In this document: positions 33,646 through 43,600 of the stretch, piece after piece
How the letters are laid out: every line of letters starts with the position of its first letter
Numbering within the stretch: position 1 is the first letter of the stretch
Assembly: GCA_963662645.2 (NCBI GenBank)
Contig: OY759762.1
Location: 2,046,001 to 2,110,000, forward strand
Direction of reading: 5' to 3'
DNA: 64,000 bases
Origin: Aldehydirespirator sp963662645
Lineage (GTDB): Bacteria; Actinomycetota; Acidimicrobiia; Acidimicrobiales; Aldehydirespiratoraceae
Position numbers and translations under genes: made by a program
The notes under the pieces: generated by a model
The model's database searches: none
Told to the model about the DNA's origin: nothing
What the model saw: only the letters and a program-made list of their open reading frames with translations

Positions 33646-35355
33646 CTAGGCGGGCGGCATGACTCGCCGCAGGGCTGTGCCGACCCGCAGGCACAGGGCG
33701 TCGGCGTGGTGCGGGGCGATGATCTGGACGGCTGCGGGCCTGCCCTCGTCGAGTCCGACTGGCGTCACCAGCGCGGGATGTCCGGTGACGTTGAACGGCA
33801 GGAAGTTGCGGGCCACCTTGTCGAGCCACAGCCGGTCCCCGTCGTCGAAGAAGGTGGCCGGGTCGGGTGCCGAGGTCGGCGTGGCCGCAGCGACGATCAC
33901 GTCCACATGCTCGAAGGCTGTGTCGAAGTCCTGCTGGACGAGGCGGCGGGACCGCAGGGCCTTCAGGTAGTCCGATGCGCTAGTCCGGGCGCCCGCCGCC
34001 AGCCTGCACGCTGCCGACGGCGTGAACTCGCCGATGCGGTGCAAGTTGCCCGCATGATGGGCCGCGAACTCCACCACGGTGATGACCCAGGCGACGATGC
34101 CGGCCAACTCGGCATGGGGGATCGACACCGTCGCTACCGCGGTGCCTAGGCGCTCTAGTTCGCTGAGGGTCGCCTCCACGGCTGCGGTCACGCCGGGACT
34201 GCATCCGTCAGCCAGCCAGCCGTCCGGCACTCCGACCCGCAGCCCGCGAAGGCTGACCGTCGCATCTGCCGGCGGAGCGTGAGACAGCGCGGCGCGGGAG
34301 GTGCCGGTGTTGCCGGCCGCGTCTGCGACCCCGGTCGTCGCATCGATCCGGATCCCGACCGCGGCGCGGTAGTCGGGGACTGGTCGGCTGGATGAGTAGG
34401 GATCGGCTTGATATCGGCCCGCGATCACGCCCAGCACGGGGGCCAGGTCCTCGACGGTGCGAGCCATGGGGCCCACATGGTCCAGCGTCCAGGACACCCC
34501 GAAGACGCCGTTGCGGGGCACCCGGCCGAACGTCGGCTTGATCCCGCTCACGCCGCAGTACGACGACGGCACCCGGATCGAACCGCCGGTGTCGGTGCCC
34601 AGCGCCACACAGAAGAGACCGGCTGCCAGCCCCACGGCCGAGCCCGAGGAACTGCCCCCTGCCCACCGGCCCGGTGCGGCCGGGTTGACCACGCCGTCGC
34701 CGGCCTCGTCGCCGAAGGCGAACTCCGGCGTCGTCGTCTTGGCCACAATGACTGCGCCTGCGTCCCGCAGTCGGGCCACGACCGTGGCGTCGGTCGTGGG
34801 CATGTGGCCGGCGAACAGCGTCGAGCCGGCCTCGGTGGCCAAGCCGGCCGTGTTGATGATGTCCTTCACTCCGACGGGGACGCCCTCCAACGGCCCGGCC
34901 TCGCCTCTGCGCCACCGCGCGGTCGAGTTGGCCGCCTGCTGCCGGGCTGCGGCGTCGTCTCGGGCCACCACTGCTCCGATGTCGCCGTCGGCGTCGTCGA
35001 TCCGGGCCAGGCAGGCATCCACCACCTCGACCGGGTCGAACGCCCCAGCCCGGTAGCCCTCCAGCAGCTCTGTGGCGCTGAGGTCGGCCAGTTCGTCACC
35101 GGACCGCGCCGGCATGCTCTCAGGTAAGGGGTGGGACTCTCCGCCGGTGCCGGACGTCGCTGAGACCTCCGACCTTCCCGCACCGGAGATCCAGCAGTCG
35201 GCGATCACCGGTCCCACGGTCTCGGGGAATGGCTCGCTCAGCGACCGCAACGCGGCGAGCTTGTCGCCCAGCGTGGCCTGGGAGGCCGCGGCTGCGGCCA
35301 GGATCTCGGCGGGAATCTCGGCGCTTCCGTCAGTGACCGTCCAGTCGTTGACCAC
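33646..35355 (-). CDS. Amidase signature family enzyme
   Basis: The 569-residue amidase has K164 (VPVGVKDII), a cis-serine within S235-S237 (AGGSSSGSA) and the nucleophile S259 (GTDTGGSIRVP), the Ser-cisSer-Lys triad. The first 90 residues are extra and helical (about 14-55). They recall the small partner domain seen in some GatA-like or AtzE-type enzymes, then a low-complexity Gly/Ser/Pro linker follows. The substrate is an unknown amide. It is followed by the Rieske/mch run but separated by 227 bp, and PhyH lies 60 bp upstream on the same strand. Confidence 0.92.
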   Translation of the reverse strand: MVNDWTVTDGSAEIPAEILAAAAASQATLGDKLAALRSLSEPFPETVGPVIADCWISGAGRSEVSATSGTGGESHPLPESMPARSGDELADLSATELLEGYRAGAFDPVEVVDACLARIDDADGDIGAVVARDDAAARQQAANSTARWRRGEAGPLEGVPVGVKDIINTAGLATEAGSTLFAGHMPTTDATVVARLRDAGAVIVAKTTTPEFAFGDEAGDGVVNPAAPGRWAGGSSSGSAVGLAAGLFCVALGTDTGGSIRVPSSYCGVSGIKPTFGRVPRNGVFGVSWTLDHVGPMARTVEDLAPVLGVIAGRYQADPYSSSRPVPDYRAAVGIRIDATTGVADAAGNTGTSRAALSHAPPADATVSLRGLRVGVPDGWLADGCSPGVTAAVEATLSELERLGTAVATVSIPHAELAGIVAWVITVVEFAAHHAGNLHRIGEFTPSAACRLAAGARTSASDYLKALRSRRLVQQDFDTAFEHVDVIVAAATPTSAPDPATFFDDGDRLWLDKVARNFLPFNVTGHPALVTPVGLDEGRPAAVQIIAPHHADALCLRVGTALRRVMPPA

Positions 35356-35415
35356 TGCCGAAACGTAGCCAAGCCGTCCCCGGCGCGCCCATCAAGCGCG
35401 TGCCGGTCCGAGGAA

Positions 35416-36351
35416 TCAGTCCCAGTCTCCCGGCGACCACACCAGCGGGAACACGCCGCCGAAGGAGTCGAGCGTCTGGCCGGTCTGCGGATGCTGTTCG
35501 GCCAGGCCCGGGGGGTCGGGCACCATCTGTCCCGGTCGCTTGATGTATCGAGCCTCCGGACCGGCGAAGAGGGCGGCGTAGGCCCGCCGGTCGCGGTCGA
35601 GGGTCACCTTCTCTGCGGTCCCGTGGAGCAGGTTGCCGTGGAACAGGATGACGTCGCCCGGCTGGTAGTCCCATCCCATGATGTCGAACGATCCGCGGTC
35701 GCGGGGCACGTCGGGGGTGGGCGGCAGCGACTTGTCCATCACGACGCCGCGGTAGGCGAACCCGGAGCCCCCCTTCTCATAGACGCCGCGCTTGCGGGCC
35801 AGGGCCATCCGGAGCGCGTTCTCCTCGTCGGACATGTCGGGGTCCCGGCCCACCATCGGCCGGTATGTGACGTTCCAGCGGTGCGATCCGCGGACCACTT
35901 CGAGACTGGCAGGGCGGGGTACCGGGTCGGGCGACGCCCAGGCCCGCACCAGGTGGTGGCCCTCAACGTTGTGGTAGCTGGTGTCCTGGTGCCACGGGGT
36001 CGGGGCCATGGGCCCCGCCCTGCGGAAGAACATCTGGTCCATGTAGAAGCGCACCGGAGCGTTGAGCACAGAGCCCACGAGACCACCCACGGGCGACTCG
36101 TCGGCGAAACGGCGGAGGCTGGCGGACCGCGCCGCCAGCAGCTGGTCGGCCCGCACGGTCGCCCCCTGGGCGACCACCTCGCTGGACATGTGGTCGCGCT
36201 CGGCGTAGCACTCCTCTAGCCCGTCGGCGACCAGGTTCACCCACTCGGGGGCCAGCACACCTTCGAGCAGCACTGCTCCGTCGCGGTGGAACGCCTCGAT
36301 CTCATCGCTGGTCACGTCTCTCAGAGGCCGAGCGGATCGAACGCTACTCAC
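35416..36351 (-). CDS. Phytanoyl-CoA dioxygenase (PhyH) family protein
   Basis: The 311-residue Fe(II)/2-oxoglutarate dioxygenase fits the PhyH family. Iron ligands are H121-x-D123 (WHQDTSYH) and H243 (LLHGTAEK), with R255 or R256 for 2-oxoglutarate. Length is normal. Members hydroxylate CoA thioesters, secondary metabolites or osmolytes. Its place 90 bp downstream of the PPTase raises the possibility of tailoring the PKS product. A dispersed repeat separates the two, so co-transcription is uncertain. Confidence 0.9.
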   Translation of the reverse strand: MSSVRSARPLRDVTSDEIEAFHRDGAVLLEGVLAPEWVNLVADGLEECYAERDHMSSEVVAQGATVRADQLLAARSASLRRFADESPVGGLVGSVLNAPVRFYMDQMFFRRAGPMAPTPWHQDTSYHNVEGHHLVRAWASPDPVPRPASLEVVRGSHRWNVTYRPMVGRDPDMSDEENALRMALARKRGVYEKGGSGFAYRGVVMDKSLPPTPDVPRDRGSFDIMGWDYQPGDVILFHGNLLHGTAEKVTLDRDRRAYAALFAGPEARYIKRPGQMVPDPPGLAEQHPQTGQTLDSFGGVFPLVWSPGDWD

Positions 36352-36370
36352 CGGTGTCTCCCGACGGACT

Positions 36371-36420
36371 GAGCGAGGCCGTGGCCCGAGGGGCCCGTGA
36401 GCGCAGCGAACACGAGCGGG
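36371..36420 (-). repeat. Dispersed intergenic repeat, copy b (partial, 50 bp)
   Basis: This half-length copy covers the TTCGCTGCGCTCACGGGCC to GCCACGGCCTCGCTC part of the repeat in minus orientation, between PhyH and the PPTase. Confidence 0.75.
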
Positions 36421-36441
36421 GGCTCGCGGGAGGGGCCGAAG

Positions 36442-37200
36442 TCATCGGGGGTCGCCTTCATAGGCGACCGCGGCCGCGAAGCGATGGTTGCTGATGTCCT
36501 CGAGCTTCCATTCGACCTCGGGCATGTGAGCGAACCGGAATGTGCCGCTGGTGGCGCCGGCCCGCATGTCCTCCGGTATCTCGAAACGAGAGACGTCCAG
36601 CGACAGGCCCATGCCGTGGGCCTTGCTCAGGGCTTCCTTCTTCGTCCACAGACCGAAGAACAGGTGTAGCCGATCCCGTCCGTGCACTTCGGCCAGCTCG
36701 CGCTGCTCGATGGGCCCGAACACCGCCGCGATCAGCTCTTCAAGGTTCCGGTGGGGTGTCCGCTCTTCGACGTCAACCCCGACTCGCCCGGTGGGCGCAA
36801 GGGCGATGAGTCCATGCCGACCGCTGTGGCTCACGTTGAAGCTGATCGGGGCGGGCTGCCCGCGCACCAAGCCGAACGGCTTGTTGTGCTCAGAGGCTTC
36901 GAAGCTGAGGTGCTCGTTGCGACAGTGGAGCTCGCGGCACAGCACAGTCCGCAGCGCGGCCCGGCACAGTGTGAACCGGCGCCTCGGACCGTCGTACACG
37001 AACCGGTCCCGCCGCCGCCTCTCGGCGTCGTCGAGCCACGCCAAGGCGCGCTGCTCGCGGTCTCGGCCGATCGACAGGTCTACGTGAAGTACCTGGACGC
37101 CATCAAAGACGCGGTACGGGCCGCACCAGTTCTCTGAGTCCTGCGAATCCCGCGCCGCGGGAATCGCAGTGAGGAGGTTCCCGGACGGGAGAGGGGTCAG
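36442..37200 (-). CDS. 4'-phosphopantetheinyl transferase (Sfp/AcpT superfamily)
   Basis: The enzyme transfers phosphopantetheine from CoA to ACP serines. Signature motifs are RVGVDVEERTPHRN and FGLWTKKEALSKAHGMGL, plus FNVSHSGRHGL. The first TTG in frame (37044) would drop the first beta strand of the fold. In-frame sequence upstream (VQVLHVDLSIGRDREQRALAW) restores it, and the only plausible start is CTG 37200, with GGAG five bases away, giving 252 residues. It follows the free ACP by 12 bp. It probably activates that ACP and the PKS carrier domain. Confidence 0.85.
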   Translation of the reverse strand: MTPLPSGNLLTAIPAARDSQDSENWCGPYRVFDGVQVLHVDLSIGRDREQRALAWLDDAERRRRDRFVYDGPRRRFTLCRAALRTVLCRELHCRNEHLSFEASEHNKPFGLVRGQPAPISFNVSHSGRHGLIALAPTGRVGVDVEERTPHRNLEELIAAVFGPIEQRELAEVHGRDRLHLFFGLWTKKEALSKAHGMGLSLDVSRFEIPEDMRAGATSGTFRFAHMPEVEWKLEDISNHRFAAAVAYEGDPR

Positions 37201-37212
37201 GAGATCTCCGAA

Positions 37213-37458
37213 TCAGCCCGCTTGGGCGTCCAAGTACGCGATCAGATCGCTCGGTGTCAACAGCTCGGCGAACTCTTCGGCGGGAATGTCGACGCCGAAC
37301 TCCTCGCACACGAGCCTCCAGAACGCGACCACATCGGTGGAGCTGACGCCCGCGTCAACTATGTTCAGATCCGGGGTCAATGGCTGGCCCTCTTCCCGGC
37401 CTTCGATCTGCAAGTTGGCGTCTACTAGCGCTCGGACTCGCTCTTCAGTGGATGACAT
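37213..37458 (-). CDS. Free-standing acyl carrier protein
   Basis: The 81-residue four-helix carrier has the attachment serine S40 in AGVSSTDVVAF, which replaces the common D-S-L by S-S-T. AAAGGA precedes the ATG at 37458. The leader holds two tandem TGTATTGG units. It lies 152 bp after the PKS and 12 bp before the PPTase on the same strand. It could carry the extender for the AT-less last ketosynthase or accept the finished chain. Confidence 0.9.
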   Translation of the reverse strand: MSSTEERVRALVDANLQIEGREEGQPLTPDLNIVDAGVSSTDVVAFWRLVCEEFGVDIPAEEFAELLTPSDLIAYLDAQAG

Positions 37459-37473
37459 GGCTGGGGTGTCCTT

Positions 37474-37489
37474 TGTATTGGTGTATTGG
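37474..37489 (-). promoter_or_regulatory. Leader direct repeat upstream of the ACP gene
   Basis: TGTATTGG occurs twice in tandem (37474-37481 and 37482-37489) between the ACP ribosome binding site and its low-GC upstream region, which includes a TAGATT stretch that could serve as a -10 box. A separate promoter for ACP and PPTase is possible. Confidence 0.3.
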
Positions 37490-37610
37490 AGTTGGGCAAC
37501 TGGAACCCGCCAAATCTAGAATGTGGAGCTAACTATGGCAACCGCAAGTCGTATGGATTCGTGCATTTGAGCGCGCGGAATCCAGGGCACCGGGTTGACG
37601 ATGGCAATCC

Positions 37611-40600
37611 TCAAGAGGACTCTGAGGCGTGGAGCTGGGGGTGCACGGGATCGACCCAGTAGCGGCGGCGCTGAAAAGGGTAGCCCGGCAGCGAGATCCG
37701 GGATCGGGCCTCACCGTCGAACAGCTCTCGGAAGGACACGTCACCGCCGGTCTCGTAGGCGACCGCGGCGGTTTCGACTGCGTCGGCGTCATCGGTAGAC
37801 GTCGAAGTTCGCGCTGCCTGCTGCCCGTCCGGGGCGACCACGGTTTGCAAACCTTCGCGCAGGGCCGCGCTGTCGCTGAACAGCACCGCGGCGCGACACG
37901 CGAAATGACTGCGTCCCACGCTGGCGGTCCACGCCATGTCGGCCAGCAACTCTCCGACCGAGCTGGCGGAGAGTCGGTTGGCATGCTCGTCAAGCCATGA
38001 GAGGTAGCGGCCGGCCAACTCGACCAGTGCCTCATCGGACCGCGCCGAGAGCGGCAGGAGCCGCCTCCGGCTCGCCGGCTTTGCCTCACCGGGTGGTCTG
38101 GGGCGATGGGTCTCGCCAGACCCCGCGTCGTGTCCCTCCAGAACCAGATGCGCGTTGGCGCCCGAGACCGCGAACGAGTGCACCCCGGCCAGCTTGGGCC
38201 GAGCGTCCGACTCGGGCCAGTCCACCGCCTCCGTGGTGACCCGCACCGGCAGCCGCTCCCAGTCGATCTGCTCGCTGGGTGTGCTCAGATGCAGATGCCT
38301 GGGAATCTTCCCCCGATTCATGGCCAGGACAGTCTTGATGAGGCCGGCCACGGCCGACGCGCACTCCAGGTGGCCGATGTTGGTCTTGACCGATCCGACC
38401 GGGAGCGGACGATGCTCGTCCCGACCCTTGCCGTAGACGGTTGCGGCCGCATTCATCTCGACTGCGTCGCCGAAGGGCGATCCCGGCCCGTGGGCCTCCA
38501 GATAGTCCACGTCCTCGGGCGCCGCGCCCGCACGCTCCAATGCCTGCTCCATGGCCTGCATCTGCGCGGGACCGTTGGGCTGGGTGAGGCCCAGGCCGGT
38601 GGCGTTCTGGTTCACGGCCGTGCCCCGCACCACGGCCCAGATCCGGTCACCGTCGGCGATGGCATCGTCCAGCCGCTTGAGAACGACCATGCCGCAGCCC
38701 TCACCGCGAACGTAGCCGTCCGCGCCGGCATCGAAGGCCCGGCACTGGCCGCTGGGTGACAGCATTCCGGTCTCGGCGAGGAACTTCGCGATAGACGGGG
38801 ACAGGACTGCGTTGGCCCCGCCCGCCAGAGCCATGTCCACCTCGTTCTGCTGCAACGCGGTCACTGCGTGGTGAATGGCGACCAGCGACGATGCGCAGGC
38901 CAAATCGAACGGCACCGCCGGGCCGGCCAGACCCAGAGTGAACGCGATGCGTCCCACGGCCACGCTGGAGGTGGTGCCGAAGTAGCTGTCGCCCCGGCCG
39001 GCCGCCGAGATGACCCTGCGGTACTCGCTGCTGCCGCCGATGCCGGCGTACACCCCGGTGCGGCTTCCCTTGAGGCTGGCCGGGTCTATGCCGGCGTCCT
39101 CCAGCGCGTGCCACGTAGTTTCCAACAGCATCCGCTGCTGGGGATCCATCATCCGGGCCTCGATCGGGCGGATCCGGAAGAAGCCCGCGTCGAAGGTGTC
39201 GATGCCCTCGACGAAGGCTCCGATCCGGCTGCCGGGATCAGGGTTGTCCGGATCGCCGGCCGCGCCGTTCCAGGGGCCTGGATCCGGGCGCCCGTCCGTG
39301 ACCGCGTTCTCGCCCGCCTCCAACAGGTGCCAGAAGCTCTCCAGGTCCGGCGCGCCGGGGAACCGGCAGCCCATTCCCACGATGGCGATCCCCTGACGGC
39401 CGGTTGCGCCGGGCGAAGCTACATGCGCGGCCGGGCGGTCCCGCGCGACGGGTGCCTCGGTGCCCTCTGACAGAGCCTCGATGTACTCGATGTCGCGGTC
39501 CCGCGGCGCGGGTTCGCTGGCGGGCTGCGGCCGGCTCGCAGCAGCCTGGCCGGCGTCGGCCGGGATCTGTATGGCGAAGCGCCCGTCGGCGGTGCCGTCG
39601 CGGGCTTCGATGGCCCCCGCCTCGGCGAGCTCCGACGCCAGGTAGGCGGCCAGGCTCTGAACGCTGGGATAGTCGAAAACGACGGTGTTGCCCGCAGAGT
39701 ACGCACCGGCGAAGCCGCGGTTCACACGGTTCCTCAACTCCACCGCCATCAGCGAGTCCATTCCCAGATCGGCGAACTCGGCTGAGGGCGCCGGCAAGTT
39801 CGGCAGTCGTATAACCGCCTGCAGCTCGCGCTGGAGGAACTCGGCCAGAATGCGCCCGTGCTCGGCCGGGGGTGCCTGGCCCAACTCTGAGAGCAGATCG
39901 ACCTGCGGATCCTGATGTCCGGCGTCGGGGCGGGTCGCCGCGGCCAGCAAGTCCTCCACGAACGGCGACTGGTGCTGCTGGCTCTCGGCGACCACCTGCC
40001 AGTCGACCGCGGCCACCATGGGCGCCGTCGGGTCCTGGCGGACGAGCCGGTCGAACGCCCTCAGGCCTTGTTGGGGGGTGATCCAGCCTGTGCCTGCCGC
40101 CTCCAGCTGTCCGGCGATTCGCTCTCGCTGCTCCTCCGCTTCGCCAAGACCCGACCATGCGCCCCACGCGATCGACTGTCCGGCCAGGCCCAGCGAGCGC
40201 CGGTGGGCTGCCAGCACGTCGAGGAAGGCGTTGGCGGCAGCATGGTTGGCCTGGCCGGGGTTGCCCAGCACGCCGGCCACGCTGGAGAACAGCACGAACA
40301 GATCGAGATCGAGATCCTCGGTGGCCCGATGCAGCTGCCACGCCCCGAGCACCTTGGGCCACAGCACCTGCTCGAACCGCTCCCAGCTCTGGTTGGCCAA
40401 GGAGGCGTCCGACAGCACACCCACGCTGTGGATGACGCCCGCCAGCGGCGGCAGCGTGTCGGAGATGCGGGCCAGCATGGCGGCCGCCGCGGACGCGTCG
40501 GTCATGTCGGCCAGCTCGACGCTCACCGTCGCGCCCCGCTCCCGCAGAGCCTCAATAGCTGCAGCCGACTCAGGGTCGGGATCTCGCCGACCGTTGAGCA

Positions 40601-43600
40601 CGATGGCCCCGGCCCCCCGGTCGGCCAGCCACCCGGCCACCGTGCAACCGATGCCGCCGAGGCCGCCCGTGACCAGGTAGGTCCTGTCGCCGCGCAGCCG
40701 GCCGGTCTCGAGAGGCGACGCCGCGAAGACGATCTTGCCGATATGGCGGGCGGCCTGCATGAACTTCATGGCCGGTCCGGCCTCCGCCAGCGACCACCTG
40801 GTGTGGATCAGCGGCGCCAGCTCGTCGGCCGCCAGGCGCTGCATCACCTGCCGCAGGGCGTCGCCCGGCTTGCCGGGGTCGTGCTCCTTCAGGACGTCCA
40901 GCTCCAGGATCCAGTAGCCCACGTCAGGCCGTGCCGCCGACATCTCGTCGTAGCTCAGGATGTCGACCCTGGCCAACTCCACGAAGCGGCCTCCGTGCGC
41001 CAGACACGAGAGGCTGGCGTCAATGAAGCCGGGGCCGGTCAGGCTGTTGAGCACCACGTCGACACCGGCGCCCCCGGTGGCTTGGAGGATCTGCTCGCCG
41101 AACTTAGTGGAGCGGCTGTCGAACACATGCTTCACACCCAGTGAGCGCAGGTACTCCTGCTTGGGAGCGCTGGCCGTGGCGAACACCTCGGCCCCGGCGG
41201 CCTGGGCCAGCTGGACGGCGGCCAGGCCCACGCCGCCCGCGCCGGCGTGGATGAGGACCCTGTCGGTCGACTCCAGTCCCGAGCAGTCGAACGACAGGGC
41301 GGCCGACACGAACGCGGTGGGCATCGTCGCCAGCGCCGCCGCCGCAAGGTCCGGCGGGGCGGGAGCCACCATCGCCTCGCATGTGACCGTCTCCGAGGAG
41401 AAGGTGCCGAAGGCGAGGCCGACCACGCGATCGCCCTCCTGTACCGTTGTCACGCCCGGACCGACCTCGATCACCCGCCCGCAGAACTCGCCCCCTAGCA
41501 GGCCCTCGTCGATCACGCCGAGAGATCGGAACATGTCCCAGAAGTTGAGTCCGGTGGCCAGCACGGCCACGCGGACCTCGCCGGCAGCCAGCGGGTGGGC
41601 CGGCGCTCCTTCCACCTGCAGCCCGTCCAGCGAGCCATGAGGATCGGGTTCGAGCAGCCAGGCTGACGCGCCGGCCGGCTCGGGCAGGCTCAGCCGCTCG
41701 GTACCGGCGGCGGTCCGGGCCAGCCGGGCGGTCTGGCGGTGTCCGCTGCGGTAGGCGATGTGCGTCTCGGAATCGGGATACAGGAACTCTTCGGTGAGAT
41801 CGGGCAGCGGCGCGGTCGCCGCCGGATCCAAGTCGATCATTCTCGGCTGCAGGTGGGCCGCCTCCCGGGCGGCGACCTTCCCGAAGCCCCACAGCGCCGA
41901 ACCGGCCAGGCCGTCGCCCCGCTCATGTTCGAGCACCTGGCCGCCCCGGGTTACGAACCACACGCCTTTGTCCATCGTCATGTCAGCATCGGCGAGACCC
42001 TGCATGAGTGCGAGCGCGGTGGCCGTGGCCCGTCTCACGTCGGTCGCCAACTCGCCGATGTCGGCCCCCGCGCCGCGATTGTCCAGCGCGGCCAGGTGGA
42101 CAACTCCGCCGAGAGGCACGTCGGTCGGAAGGTTCTCGAACAGGGTGAGCCAGTCCTCGCGACGCTCCATGTCCACGACAGCCTCCGAGACGCCCGCGGG
42201 TCGGGGTCCCGGATTCCCCCCGGGCTCCGTCTCGTCGGTGGCCACCACGACCGTCTGGTTGCGGGCGGCCAGCCGCTCCGCCAGCTCGCCGGCCGTTCCG
42301 CCCCGGTCGGCGGCCAAGACCCACACACCGGGACGCTCGGTCACCTCGGCCGGCCCCTGGGCCAGGATCACGCCCCGATCGGGCTCCTGGGTGGGATCGG
42401 ACTCGTCCGCTCCCAAGACCTCGGCCCCCGCAAAGCCGGCGTCGGCCAGTGCCTGCCGCCAGACGGCGGGCCCGGCCAAGGCGTGGTGGGGACGGCATTC
42501 GTCGGCGAAGCGCCACCAGCCGTCCAGCTGCCCGAAGGTCAGGTCCAGCCATCCCTGGCCCCGGAGGTTCTCAAGGGCCACAAGATGGCCGGCGGGCGCC
42601 AGCAGGTTCCGGCAATGATCGAGCGTCTCGGACAGGTAGCGGGTGGCGTGCAGCACATTGGACGCGATGACCAGGTCGTAGCTGTGATAGTCGAAGCCTT
42701 GGTCGGCCGGGTCCTTCTCGATGTCGAGCACCCGGTAGGTGAGCGACGCCTCCCGCCCTCCGAAGCGGCTCTCGGCCTCGGCGAAGAATCCGGCGGAGAT
42801 GTCGGTGTAGGTGTAGTCGAAGCGCCCTTCGGGAAGCTCCGGCAGCACCGCGGCGGTGGCCGAGCCCGTGCCCGCTCCGACCTCGATCACCCGCAGCCTC
42901 CGGTCTGCGGGCATCTGCTCCAGCAGTGCCGACACCGCGTCGGCCAGCATCTGGTTGGCCGCCCTCGCCACCGGCGCCTTGAGGTACAGGTCGGCTGCGG
43001 TGGGCTCACCGCTGCTGAACAGCAGCGTCAGCGGGTCGGCGTCGCCGGTGAGCACCTCGGCCAGGGCGCCCGCGCTGCGCCGGAACAGGCCGATCTCGGT
43101 CGAGCCGTGCTCGTATCGGACCGCCATGTCGCCTGCGAGCTCCTCTGGGTCGCCGGGCAGCTCGGGTGGAAGCGGATCGGCGGATCCCGACTGGACGACG
43201 AAGGTGTCGCCCGCGGCCTCCACTACGCCCGCTCGGGCCAGCAACTCGAAGAGCCGGCGGAAGAGGCGGCCGTGTTCGGGCAGCACCCCGAGTTGCTGGC
43301 GCAGCCCGTCGGGCTCGACCTCCCCGCCGCGGGTCCGCTGCCAGCCTAGGCGCTCCAGCGTCTGCAGCGCATAGCGCCACGACAACCGCTCCAGGTCGAC
43401 CAGCAGGCCGGCCCGGCTGGTGGTGTCCACGCTCGCAGCCTCCAGGTAGGCCGCGAACGGGCGGGAGCGGGCCGCCACGGCTGAGGGGCTTGGAAGGAAA
43501 TCGGCGGGCACCACGCCGGGGGCCAGCGGCCGGTCCCGCCACACGACCTCGTACAGCAGGTCATCGAGCCCCTCGGTGGCGGACAGCAGCGCCGCCCGTG

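Noticed and set aside
37611..38130. Frameshifted or interrupted AT domain in the last PKS module
   Set aside because: The post-AT linker follows in the same frame and no AT-coding sequence is present in the other frames, so it is a deletion or a natural absence, not a frameshift.
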